Assembly (NCBI GenBank): GCA_002690655.1
Contig: NZFL01000026.1
Location: forward strand, 49,611 to 113,610
DNA: 64,000 nucleotides
Direction: 5' to 3'
DNA from: Pedosphaera sp.
Lineage (GTDB): Bacteria > Verrucomicrobiota > Verrucomicrobiia > Limisphaerales > AAA164-E04
Shown here piece by piece: positions 55,406 to 62,865 of the stretch (its first letter is position 1; each line of letters begins with the position of its first letter). A program made the position numbers and the translations under genes. Under the pieces are notes generated by a model. That model saw only the letters and a list, made by a program, of their open reading frames with translations. It was not told the DNA's origin and ran no database searches.

Positions 55406-55795
55406 ATGTTGATCAAAGATATTATTAACCCTGATTTGTTATCCCTGATTGCAAGGGTACGCCATACCAACACCATCGTCATTTCTGATGCTGCATTTCC
55501 TTATTGGCCAATGATTGAAACCGTTGATCTCACTCTGGTGAGGGGAATCCCAACAATCCCTCAAGTTCTTGACGCGCTTTTGCCAAATTGGAAATGTGGC
55601 GAAATATGGATGGCCAAAGAGTTCGAGGAAAATAATACGGACGAAAAACAAAAAGAATTCGATACAGCATGCAGGGGAATCAAGCGTAGCTTTGAACTTC
55701 ACAATGATTTCAAAAAAAGAGTTCCGCAAGCCATTGGATTAGTCAGGACTGGAGATACCACAGCATATGGCAATATGATTTTGGAATCTGTTTAA
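55406..55795 (+). CDS. RbsD/FucU family protein (sugar pyranase/mutarotase)
   Basis: 129 residues, the size of RbsD and FucU, which convert sugar ring forms (beta-pyranose to beta-furanose, or alpha to beta anomers). Visible landmarks are RVRHTNTIVISDAAFPYWP (RbsD: GHTDxLVIxDAGFP; His in the family acts as catalytic base) and the C-terminal TGDTTAYGNMILES (family: TGExxPYANIIL), with VDLTLVRGIPTIPQVLDAL in between. Important pattern residues are kept. No sugar transporter or kinase is adjacent, so the sugar is unknown. It is monocistronic, convergent to the scramblase-like gene. Confidence 0.86.
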   Translation: MLIKDIINPDLLSLIARVRHTNTIVISDAAFPYWPMIETVDLTLVRGIPTIPQVLDALLPNWKCGEIWMAKEFEENNTDEKQKEFDTACRGIKRSFELHNDFKKRVPQAIGLVRTGDTTAYGNMILESV

Positions 55796-55878
55796 ATCAA
55801 AGATAATGAGCACAGCTCACCTCCGCAGCCATTCATCTCGATAGTCATCATGAGCAACCTGCAGACCGCAGGCACGGA

Positions 55879-56466
55879 CTATCCTCTTGCTTGTTCCAAA
55901 AAGACCATCATCAGGATACCCATGAGCGACAATACTTCTTTATCCTGATGGTCGTCAGAAAGTTTTTCGATATCGAAAACAGTTCCGAAAAGGCTGGGTG
56001 ATTTCCTGATACGGAAGAGATCTATTCCCTCTGAATTCGTCAGAAGATAGGAGGGATTGAAGAGATAATTACAGAACAAACCAATCACCGGAATTCCGCC
56101 AACTAAGGCATCCGCCAGCTTGGCGAAGGGTTTTTCTTCTCTAATGCTGGCAAAAGGAGTGTTGGCATCATGGTTTAGATTATATGTAGCCTTCCATATG
56201 GACTTAAGTCCTTCGCGCTTGATCACCCCGAAAACCGCACCTTCCTCATTCAAGAATTGATAAGCAGCACTAAAATCAATCACTCGGTCGGCTTTGATAA
56301 GACAGAGTCTTTCCTCTCGGCTCTTGTCACGGAACACTTCCAACTCCTCTTTCAATTTGAACATTTTCTGACGCGCATATGCGATGGGCTCGCCTGCTGC
56401 GTCTGTGAGTTGTGCTTGCTTGGCCAGTGCAATTTTCTTGAAATTAAGTTTGATAGGATATTTCAT
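55879..56466 (-). CDS. Scramblase/LURP-one-related (Tubby C-terminal-like) protein
   Basis: 195 residues without signal peptide. Patterns such as FKKIALAKQAQLTDAAGEPIAYARQKMFKLKEELEVFRD, LIKADRVIDFSAAYQFLNEEG and FGVIKREGLKSIWKATYNL are those of the phospholipid-scramblase/LOR fold: a 12-stranded barrel around a central helix. One hydrophobic segment (IPVIGLFCNYLFNPSYLL) may touch the membrane. Bacterial members have no established function. The ORF sits alone, upstream of an unassigned 305-bp stretch. Confidence 0.7.
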   Translation of the reverse strand: MKYPIKLNFKKIALAKQAQLTDAAGEPIAYARQKMFKLKEELEVFRDKSREERLCLIKADRVIDFSAAYQFLNEEGAVFGVIKREGLKSIWKATYNLNHDANTPFASIREEKPFAKLADALVGGIPVIGLFCNYLFNPSYLLTNSEGIDLFRIRKSPSLFGTVFDIEKLSDDHQDKEVLSLMGILMMVFLEQARG

Positions 56467-56771
56467 ATTTGGAAGCGAATAATTAGTTTACTCATGACAC
56501 TTTTCCGCTCAAAGCTAGAACCTGCAGACGGTAGGTCGTTTATTTTAGGTATTGGGAGTATCCTACAAAACAAAACGCCACGTTCAATCTTAAAGAATTC
56601 GCGAGTTCGCTCTTTCAGGTATTGAAGCTTGATCTACATTATAAAATAAATCATTCAATGAGGAGTTCCCAGCGAACAACCGTCAAATTTTTCAACTAGT
56701 ATGTCGGTGATGGGTCCTAATAACACTCACAATCCCCTCCAGTCCTTTATTAAATTGTGCGGCCTCGATCC
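56467..56771. other. 305-bp intergenic stretch
   Basis: Lies between the start of the scramblase-like gene and the stop of the MbnP-MauG gene, both on the minus strand. It is AT-rich and presumably holds the promoter of the former. No gene, RNA or strong repeat was recognised. Confidence 0.5.
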
Positions 56772-58595
56772 TCAGGGCAAACCAGAAGACAAGGGTGACA
56801 CAAAGGAGTCATCGGTAAGCGTTTTCAAAAAAGCTACAAGAGCTTCCTGATCATTTGAAGAAAGCCCCAGGCCTCCGGGAGGATGTTTAAGCAGATTTGG
56901 GTCAAGGTTTTCATGACGAATCAAGCCTTCGTTGTAATGCGCCACCACCTCCTCAAGGGTATCAAAACGTCCATCGTGCATGTAGGGGCCGGTCACTGCA
57001 ATATTGCGAAGACTGGGGGTCATGAAAAGACCTCTGTCTCTTGCTCTGCCTGTGTATTGAAACCTACCAAGGTCTCTGGTACTTAGATCATCCAAACCAT
57101 TGTTGTGAAAACGTTGATCAGAGAAAAGAGGTCCTCCATGGCAGTGAAAACAATCAGCGCCAAAGCGTTTGGAACGTGGCTCATGTTCAGTCATGAACAA
57201 TTCCAAGCCCCGTTTTTCCATGGATGTCAATTGTACTTGCCCAATCAACGATTTATCGAACTTTGAATCAAAAGACAACTTGGTCAGTAGAAAGTTTTCA
57301 ATCGCCAACCCTACCCGCTCAGACGTGATTTCAGGGGAGTTATAAGCGGCTTCAAAAGCATCCTGATAAAACGAAGATTGTTGCAATTTCTCAAGCATTT
57401 GCTCCAAGGATTGATTCATTTCATTTTCATCCTGAATCGGATGTAGTGCCTGATCTCTTAGCGAGGGGGATCGCCCGTCCCAAAAAAAACTCGACTTCCA
57501 AGCTAGATTAAACAAAGGCATGGCATTGCGTCTCCCCAATCGCCCGTCAATACCACTACTGTAGGCTACGCCATCCCCCATGGCATATGCCGGCTGGTGA
57601 CAATGACTGCAAGCAATCGTTCCGTCCAAAGATAGTCTCTTGTCATTGAAAAGTTTTTCTCCCAGAGCAACCCTCTCCTCAATCAATGGATTGTCTCCTG
57701 GTAAAGGTGGCACAGGAAAAGTCCGACTCAATAGCAATCGATAGGGCGTGAATGAGTGAGGCAAGTCCATGGGCTTGCCGCTTTCTTTGATGCGATTCCC
57801 CCCGTCTGGAACAATATCAAATCCTGTCCAGGACCATGCAGATTGAAGGTTTCCAACAAGCTTTACAGCCAGTGGATCATCAACCGCAGAGTGCGTAGAG
57901 CGACCATCGCGATCAAAACCGACAGAGCTTGGGCCATCGATTAATTGATTGACGTCAAATTCCAGAGCACACAGGGCACTTTCGGTCAAATCCAGTGACT
58001 GGGCCAGACTCACCGTATTGAGATTATGGTCACCGGCAAGGTGAAAGCTATACCCGGAAAGTTCTCCTTTTTTATTTTGCCAGCGACCTTCAAGAGCCAG
58101 GAATATATAACCTTGAGACCAATTCCAATGAAGGCCGTTTAGTTGCGGATTGAGTGGATCCTGAGGGTGCAGCGAGTGCACTCGGGCATGATTGAACTTG
58201 GGAGTGAGGCCTATGGAAAAACGCAGGGCCTTGTAACGATTTTTCGGAATGGAATGGAGATGAACAAGCGAACGTCTCGATGATATGTCCACCCATGCAA
58301 ATTGCCCCTCCATGCGTACATCATGCCCCTCCCATGACTCCAAAACAAAACCACTCAGAAGATAGCTGAGGCGGTCTACCGAGTAGAGCTCTCCATCACC
58401 GTTCACATAACGCAAAGAATCCATGCGCAGGGGTTCCAGCCCCATTCGGTGAGTGATCTGAAGTGTCAGATCAACCTGATTGGAGGCTGCCATGCAATTT
58501 CTTGTGGCAAGATAAGACGACAGGTGGCCAACAATACAAAGCCAGCAACAAAATGAGAGCGCAATCGGTCTGTAGTCAACAGGAAGCATTTTCAA
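56772..58595 (-). CDS. MbnP-like domain fused to a MauG/MbnH-type di-haem peroxidase
   Basis: 607 residues, exported (signal-like hydrophobic part to about residue 36). Residues about 40-260 follow the MbnP family: NQVDLTLQITHRMGLEPL, YVNGDGELYSVDRLSYLLSG, GLHWNWSQGYIFLALEG (156-170, including the conserved W-x-W segment) and Cys209. Residues about 285-600 are a MauG/bacterial cytochrome c peroxidase domain with haem motifs CSHCH (329-333) and CFHCH (482-486), FWDGRSPSLRDQALHPI, and EM at 392-393. In the known pair, the separate di-haem MbnH oxidises a tryptophan of MbnP to kynurenine and creates a copper site. Here both are in one chain. The YHYH gene is 26 bp upstream, so the two are likely co-transcribed. 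Confidence 0.88.
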   Translation of the reverse strand: MKMLPVDYRPIALSFCCWLCIVGHLSSYLATRNCMAASNQVDLTLQITHRMGLEPLRMDSLRYVNGDGELYSVDRLSYLLSGFVLESWEGHDVRMEGQFAWVDISSRRSLVHLHSIPKNRYKALRFSIGLTPKFNHARVHSLHPQDPLNPQLNGLHWNWSQGYIFLALEGRWQNKKGELSGYSFHLAGDHNLNTVSLAQSLDLTESALCALEFDVNQLIDGPSSVGFDRDGRSTHSAVDDPLAVKLVGNLQSAWSWTGFDIVPDGGNRIKESGKPMDLPHSFTPYRLLLSRTFPVPPLPGDNPLIEERVALGEKLFNDKRLSLDGTIACSHCHQPAYAMGDGVAYSSGIDGRLGRRNAMPLFNLAWKSSFFWDGRSPSLRDQALHPIQDENEMNQSLEQMLEKLQQSSFYQDAFEAAYNSPEITSERVGLAIENFLLTKLSFDSKFDKSLIGQVQLTSMEKRGLELFMTEHEPRSKRFGADCFHCHGGPLFSDQRFHNNGLDDLSTRDLGRFQYTGRARDRGLFMTPSLRNIAVTGPYMHDGRFDTLEEVVAHYNEGLIRHENLDPNLLKHPPGGLGLSSNDQEALVAFLKTLTDDSFVSPLSSGLP

Positions 58596-58621
58596 TAGAA
58601 AATCTCAAACATCAGTTATCA

Positions 58622-60205
58622 TCAGGGACGTGGTGGCCGAGGGCCAGGAGGTAACCCACCACCACCGGGACCTCCAGCATTGTTCGAGCTGCCAAATTCA
58701 GTATCATCATAGCCCTCAAGACTAATCCGGTTGATTTTGAAAAACCGCTTCCTATCCAACTCGGAACGCGAATAAAGCATCACCCAGGATGTTTGATCAG
58801 CCAAATATGGCTCTTGAGGTAACTCATCCCATGCCTCCAGGTCATTACTCGTATCTATTCGGTATGTTCCGCCTTCCACAACACTCCAGGTAATCACAAC
58901 AACATCGTCTTCCAAAGCTATACTCCTATTTTTTTCAGATGCGTCAGGTCCTCCGGTAAAGGCAATGGTAACTGGTTCAGGATACTCAGTGATCCCCTCA
59001 CCTTCAGGTTGAGCGAAGTATCGAGTTGAGATGTTATATGGGAAAGTCGGCGTGCCATTCTCATGTATGCAGGTGAAATAGGCCCAGGTGCCCTCGGGAT
59101 ACTCAGGTGTACGAGTGAATCTGACATTGTATTCGTTTAAATCAAAGTCAGTTCCAAGTGTAAGCCCCAGATCTCCCTTGTAGGTATAATCTTCAAAATA
59201 GCGCCCCAAAGTATATGTTTCCCCATCAATCCTAGCATCGACTGCTGGACCAAACTCAGCCGATGTGATCGTGGTAGAGCGACCATCAAGATGCTCGACC
59301 CATTTGGGAAGACTTTTCCTTCCGGTCTGGGTTAAGTCACTAGATCCATTGCTTCCATCCCGAAGCTGATAACCAGAAACCATGCGCCGAACCTTCATAT
59401 CATCAGAACCGGGCTTTGGATCATCAAAGCCATAAGGTCCATAAATGGGAAGTCCATCCCTGACCCAACCAATGATTGGAGAATGATTGCCATTGAATTT
59501 CTCTATGTAGGCGTTGGATCCCGCATCGAATTGAACACTATCTTCAAGAGCATACCTCAATGCCGGTGGATTGGCATGATAGTGATGCAGGGAACCCGCC
59601 TGGTGAGCATTGGCATTATCAAAGGTAACCCCCTCGTTGATGTAAGCATCACGATTCCAAACACCGTCTCCATTGGCTGCGCTGACAGGTGTTTGATCCA
59701 CTCCCTGACTGGTGTCGTATGAGAAAGTATCCGTTGAGTCGAACATCGCAATTCCATCAACAAAATAGCCAATCACACCTGCAGAGGTCGATGACTTGTC
59801 CTGCGGGATGAGCACTTTTCTGGGAAACCGGTAAATTGACGCGGTGTTGGCTGGAAAATTCCCAAAAGCCTGCGTCTTGGCCTCATCAAAATACCAGGGG
59901 CCCATGGTATGAAATCCTAGTCCGGTTGTTTTGATGTAAAGCCATTCTGACGAGTGAGCAATTTCCTGAACCCCGGCATACACAGGTTGATTTTGGATGC
60001 CTTGACCTCGATTCCAGGTGACCACTGACTGTCCGGCGAGCATCGATTCCTTATCTTCAAAGATCCGTGCGTATTGTCCCGACTTCTGCGTATACCAGGA
60101 ACTGATAAGAGGGTCCCCAAGTGCCGGATAGCAATGGAGGGGAATGCAAATAAAAAGCATGAGGTGTAACAAGCAATGCTTCGTATAGCGTTTTAAAACT
60201 GTCAT
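58622..60205 (-). CDS. YHYH-domain secreted protein
   Basis: 527 residues with a signal peptide (cleavage near PALG-DP). Residues about 60-440 make up the YHYH domain: IGYFVDGIAMFDSTDTFSYD (146-165), AGSLHHYHANPPALRY with His207-His208-Tyr-His210, GWVRDGLPIYGPYG, and GTWAYFTCIHENGTPTFPYN. The domain is named after its Tyr/His motif and may bind metal. Then follows a beta module with TYRIDTSNDLEAWDE, like that at the end of the Calx-beta protein at 22519, and a Gly/Pro-rich tail (GGPGGGGLPPGPRPPRP). It is the first gene of a probable two-gene unit with the MbnP-MauG fusion, so it may work in copper or oxidative chemistry. Function is not established. Confidence 0.86.
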   Translation of the reverse strand: MTVLKRYTKHCLLHLMLFICIPLHCYPALGDPLISSWYTQKSGQYARIFEDKESMLAGQSVVTWNRGQGIQNQPVYAGVQEIAHSSEWLYIKTTGLGFHTMGPWYFDEAKTQAFGNFPANTASIYRFPRKVLIPQDKSSTSAGVIGYFVDGIAMFDSTDTFSYDTSQGVDQTPVSAANGDGVWNRDAYINEGVTFDNANAHQAGSLHHYHANPPALRYALEDSVQFDAGSNAYIEKFNGNHSPIIGWVRDGLPIYGPYGFDDPKPGSDDMKVRRMVSGYQLRDGSNGSSDLTQTGRKSLPKWVEHLDGRSTTITSAEFGPAVDARIDGETYTLGRYFEDYTYKGDLGLTLGTDFDLNEYNVRFTRTPEYPEGTWAYFTCIHENGTPTFPYNISTRYFAQPEGEGITEYPEPVTIAFTGGPDASEKNRSIALEDDVVVITWSVVEGGTYRIDTSNDLEAWDELPQEPYLADQTSWVMLYSRSELDRKRFFKINRISLEGYDDTEFGSSNNAGGPGGGGLPPGPRPPRP

Positions 60206-60385
60206 TTCCGTATAGACGACAAGAAATAAGGGAAGGTTACGAGGTGAAAAGATTTCCCTGAGATAATTATCCTTCCTTCAATAAAACTGATCTAAGGCAA
60301 GTCTCGGGATCACAGCACCACAGAGCTGTTCCTTCAAGCTGGGAAGAATCATTCCCGCAGGGAAGGTGTCGCTTAATGGCGACCA

Positions 60386-60412
60386 TTTGATCTACCAGTT
60401 TGGTAGATCAAA
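60386..60412. terminator. Strong hairpin after the sialidase-like gene
   Basis: TTTGATCTACCA (60386-60397), loop GTT, TGGTAGATCAAA (60401-60412): 12 bp perfect, beginning just after the stop at 60414-60416. Read on the minus strand it starts one base after the stop. There is no T run beyond the stem. Two shorter hairpins follow: GTCGC/GCGAC (60368-60372 with 60379-60383) and TTCCC/GGGAA near 60350-60363. Confidence 0.6.
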
Positions 60413-60413
60413 G

Positions 60414-61457
60414 TTAGTTCTCGCTATTGATCTCAGTTACTTTTGCAAGATAGATCGAGGTTTTGCCCTCGTGACTACTGTAATAACTGACCCAAAGGAT
60501 ATTTTCCCGCCAGACAAGGCCTGCATAGCTTGAATCTCCACCACTGGGAAGTTTTAGTTTGGGGGCATATGAGGATTTGAGCGGATCGATAAGCCCCAGT
60601 TCTGTCCACTGGGAACCCCAGCCTCCATCCGGTCCCTCAGCGTAACGCCTGACAACAGTAAGCAGTTGACCATCAGGGAGGCGAATTAAAGAAGGCCCTC
60701 CCATCTTGATGCCAAGCGGGTGCCAGGTCCATTTATTGTAAGGTGGCCTTGAAGTTCCCAGAAGTGCCGACGAAGAATGATGTTCTGAATGATCACGCCT
60801 GAGAAGCATGCGAATAGTTCCATCAGGTTCAAATACAAGCGCATGTTCATTGCTGCGATCATTCGGGGGACGTGGATCATCTTGCAAGGTGTCGTAATGA
60901 ATGCCATCAAGTGTGTGGTAGAAACGGGTACGGTCGTGATTCCCCCACTGATAGCCGAGAGCATAACCTTTTTGCTCAAACCATGATGTCTGCCAGAGCC
61001 AGTAGCCCTTGTCCGCAACTCGATGTGGTCCCTGCCATTGCATGCCATTCGTGCTCGTGTAAGTAACGGATTGATTATTTCTGACATTCGCTTGGTCATG
61101 ATCAACATCATACTCACATGAGTTGAGCAGGAGGCGGCCATCGGGCATCACTGATAGCTTGGCGTCACGCAGGTCCAGCCCTGGGCTTTCCAGCAATGCA
61201 GCCGATCCCCAGTGTTCACCATCCTTTGAATGAATGACCCTGATTTTGCCATGATCACCTGCCCCCGCATGTCCGCTTCCTTCACGAAAAGAACAAAACC
61301 ATTGCCCCTTGAAATACTCCAGGTCCGTGAACGCGCTGTGCTGAGCGTGATCCCAGATCCTGCTGACGGAAAGCAACTTGAATTCAGTCGCCTGAGCGAT
61401 CGTGAAAGAGCTGACAGTGATGGTTAACCCGATTCTGTAGAGCGTGAGCAAGGACAT
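60414..61457 (-). CDS. Sialidase-like (BNR/Asp-box) secreted protein
   Basis: 347 residues with a signal peptide (cleavage near AQA-TEF). It folds as a propeller of sialidase type: FREGSGHAGAGDHGKIRVI, then repeated Asp-box-like SKDGEHWGSAAL (S-x-D-G-x-x-W) and STNGMQWQGPHRV, TLDGIHYDTL and DGTIRMLLRRD. Some active-site residues of exo-sialidases (the Arg triad) cannot be confirmed by eye, but FREG and RRD arginines are present. Similar genes are annotated as exo-alpha-sialidase in verrucomicrobia. It may release terminal acidic sugars. It precedes, on the same strand, a propeller and an SGNH esterase. Confidence 0.78.
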   Translation of the reverse strand: MSLLTLYRIGLTITVSSFTIAQATEFKLLSVSRIWDHAQHSAFTDLEYFKGQWFCSFREGSGHAGAGDHGKIRVIHSKDGEHWGSAALLESPGLDLRDAKLSVMPDGRLLLNSCEYDVDHDQANVRNNQSVTYTSTNGMQWQGPHRVADKGYWLWQTSWFEQKGYALGYQWGNHDRTRFYHTLDGIHYDTLQDDPRPPNDRSNEHALVFEPDGTIRMLLRRDHSEHHSSSALLGTSRPPYNKWTWHPLGIKMGGPSLIRLPDGQLLTVVRRYAEGPDGGWGSQWTELGLIDPLKSSYAPKLKLPSGGDSSYAGLVWRENILWVSYYSSHEGKTSIYLAKVTEINSEN

Positions 61458-61677
61458 AGGTGGATACTATTGTTTTCATTTTTTGAGGCAACTTGGAAAT
61501 GTGATCGATTGTGGCTCACTGCATTTCTATTGCCTGAATGTTCGCTGGGACGTTCTTTCGAATGGCTCTTGCATGTTTACATTCAATGTATGATAGGTAA
61601 GGTAACTGTTTAAAGTATCTTCAATGGATACAAACCCAGCGCCTGGCCGTGCTTCAAGCCCCAAAGTGACGTCGGTG

Positions 61678-62823
61678 TTAATGAAGCCGTCCCACGCCGA
61701 ACTGATCCCCATTTGCGATTGCCTTTCCTTCTTTCTTGAAGATTTCCACCATTTTCTCACTGGATACGGTATTGTAGTGCTCATCTTTTAACAGATAAAG
61801 AACCTCCCGCCGCTTGGCATGAATCACCTCACCGCTTGAAGGATAAGCGTATTGCCCGTCCATGCTGAAAGTCACCCATCCTGGCATGTCACTCAAGGGT
61901 ATGGTTGTTTGTTGCTGGTAGGGAGGGTGTGCGCCGAATATGTGCATGCGCATGTTATGGCCATCACAAACCCATATTTCTTTTTCGTCAGGAGTCAATC
62001 CTATGCCGTGACTCGGGTTACCATGACGCCTTACAGGTCCTTTGTCCCAACCTAAGACTTTGACACTGGCTAGTTTTTCTCCTGATTTCAAATCCCCCAC
62101 CTCAAAGCCAAGTAATTCGTTGACTGTAACGAAAACCCTTGTTTCGGAGCTGTCGATAGTAAAAGGCCGAACACCTGCACTGAAAGGACCAATCTTCCGA
62201 TCAACAGTGTGTGTTTTTGTATCGGCAACATGAAGGAAGGGGGATGCAATATCTGCCATGTAAGCCCATTGTCCGGAGCTCCCATAAATAGTGTTGTGAG
62301 CTCTTGCATGAACCTTTATTTTGGCAACAACGTCACCCGATTCACATTGAATAACGTTCCAGAAATCTTTTTCCAATGATGGAAGGTACATGATTTTACC
62401 ATCTGGAGAAATCGACATTCGATCACATCCCCCTGCGTAAGGCACTTCCCATAGCAATTTTTCAGTTTCCAAATCAATGCGCTGTAAAGAATAGAGTGTC
62501 GAAATATAGATACTGTTAAGCTGTTGACTGACGGCAACGCCTTTCACATTGGCCGGACGTCCATCCGGATGATACCCCTTGGTTGGAATGCGTTTGACGA
62601 ATTGATGATTGTTATCGATATCAAAAACGATCAGACCATGTCCACCATATCCAAGGTAATCCCGTATCCCTGGTGTTGCCACGTATAAAAAACGTCCGGT
62701 CAAAGCTTGGTTCTCAATGTGAGATTCGGCGGTTTGAACTTGAGCTGTCATTGCAATGGACCCCAATGTGAGGAGGAACGATAAAAGCAAACGGAAAAAG
62801 TAATGAGCTTCAATTGATTTCAT
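61678..62823 (-). CDS. YncE-like beta-propeller secreted protein
   Basis: 381 residues from ATG 62823, which begins a signal peptide (MKSIEAHYFFRLLLSFLLTLGSIAM); the open frame reaches 62862. About seven blades of the lactonase/YncE type are seen: FLYVATPG, IYISTLYSLQRIDLETEKLLWEV, MYLPSLEKDFWNVIQCESGD, VFVTVNELLGFEVGD, IWVCDGHNMRMHIF. A conserved GGCDRMSISPDGKIMYLP and SHGIGLTPDEKEIW fit the family. No enzyme site is visible. It is encoded between the sialidase-like and SGNH genes on the same strand, with a 220-bp gap to the former, and 42 bp to the latter. Confidence 0.82.
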   Translation of the reverse strand: MKSIEAHYFFRLLLSFLLTLGSIAMTAQVQTAESHIENQALTGRFLYVATPGIRDYLGYGGHGLIVFDIDNNHQFVKRIPTKGYHPDGRPANVKGVAVSQQLNSIYISTLYSLQRIDLETEKLLWEVPYAGGCDRMSISPDGKIMYLPSLEKDFWNVIQCESGDVVAKIKVHARAHNTIYGSSGQWAYMADIASPFLHVADTKTHTVDRKIGPFSAGVRPFTIDSSETRVFVTVNELLGFEVGDLKSGEKLASVKVLGWDKGPVRRHGNPSHGIGLTPDEKEIWVCDGHNMRMHIFGAHPPYQQQTTIPLSDMPGWVTFSMDGQYAYPSSGEVIHAKRREVLYLLKDEHYNTVSSEKMVEIFKKEGKAIANGDQFGVGRLH

Positions 62824-62865
62824 GTTTTTTTGAATGAATCGGATCAATAAATGCATTATCATGTT

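Noticed and set aside
61527..61784. 85-codon minus frame overlapping the end of the YncE-like gene
   Set aside because: It could hint at a frameshifted extension, but the YncE-like protein looks complete at its stop and the extra part shows no known motif.
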